From NCBI GenBank assembly GCA_050873765.1, contig JBNMJK010000024.1, forward strand, positions 1 to 33,585: a stretch of DNA of 33,585 nucleotides, given 5' to 3'. This stretch comes from Sodaliphilus sp050873765 (GTDB lineage Bacteria; Bacteroidota; Bacteroidia; Bacteroidales; Muribaculaceae). Under the pieces are notes generated by a model that ran no database searches, was not told the origin of the DNA, and was given only the letters and a program-made list of their open reading frames with translations. This document shows positions 33,583-33,585 of the stretch, piece after piece. Each line of letters opens with the position of its first letter. The first letter of the stretch is position 1. The position numbers were made by a program, and so were the translations under genes.

Positions 33583-33585
33583 CTA

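Overview
The window comes from a member of the Bacteroidales, plausibly a gut Muribaculaceae-like bacterium. The 16S rRNA 5' end has the Bacteroidales signature. Recognisable promoters follow the Bacteroidetes pattern TTTG-N19-20-TAnnTTTG. Starts lack Shine-Dalgarno sites and are preceded by A-rich DNA. Content is typical of an anaerobic, host-associated member: NrdD/NrdG, secreted proteins with dockerins, GLUG repeats and shared C-terminal tails, and a BtuB/BtuG-type cobalamin locus. The family-level placement is only a guess from 125 nt of 16S.

Layout. 1-770: 5' end of a 16S gene on the minus strand, a long leader and two near-identical tandem promoters. 785-8126: minus-strand housekeeping genes (large MscS-type channel, AlaX-like editing protein, Isf-like flavoprotein, a DUF4919-like protein, Lgt, a DUF1846 protein). 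8127-8777: AT-rich regulatory region with a paired 15-nt repeat, a promoter and a leader hairpin. 8778-11807 (plus): nrdD and nrdG, separated by a heptanucleotide tandem array and flanked by a family of short palindromic elements. 12029-15807 (minus): gamma-carbonic anhydrase family protein, Xaa-Pro aminopeptidase, and an AAA/DUF4143 ATPase whose promoter abuts a 33-bp tandem repeat.

16079-24659 (minus): a secreted M6 metalloprotease with a dockerin, followed by a 2101-residue GLUG-repeat surface protein, closed by a strong terminator. 24914-25873 (minus): a probable outer-membrane beta-barrel protein. 26015-26695 (plus): rpsU with a ~380-nt leader holding an isolated, near-perfect anti-Shine-Dalgarno complement.

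26693-33585 is a two-armed cobalamin uptake locus. The plus arm is a promoter, a cobalamin riboswitch and two secreted proteins with a common C-terminal tail (an unnamed B12-locus protein and a DUF5074-type propeller). The convergent minus arm encodes a BtuB-like TonB-dependent receptor (N-terminus outside the window), a BtuG-like beta-propeller lipoprotein and a dockerin-bearing surface protein. Together they probably capture corrinoids at the cell surface and pass them through the receptor. Cell-surface attachment appears to use three different C- or N-terminal devices in one locus, which is the most distinctive biology here.
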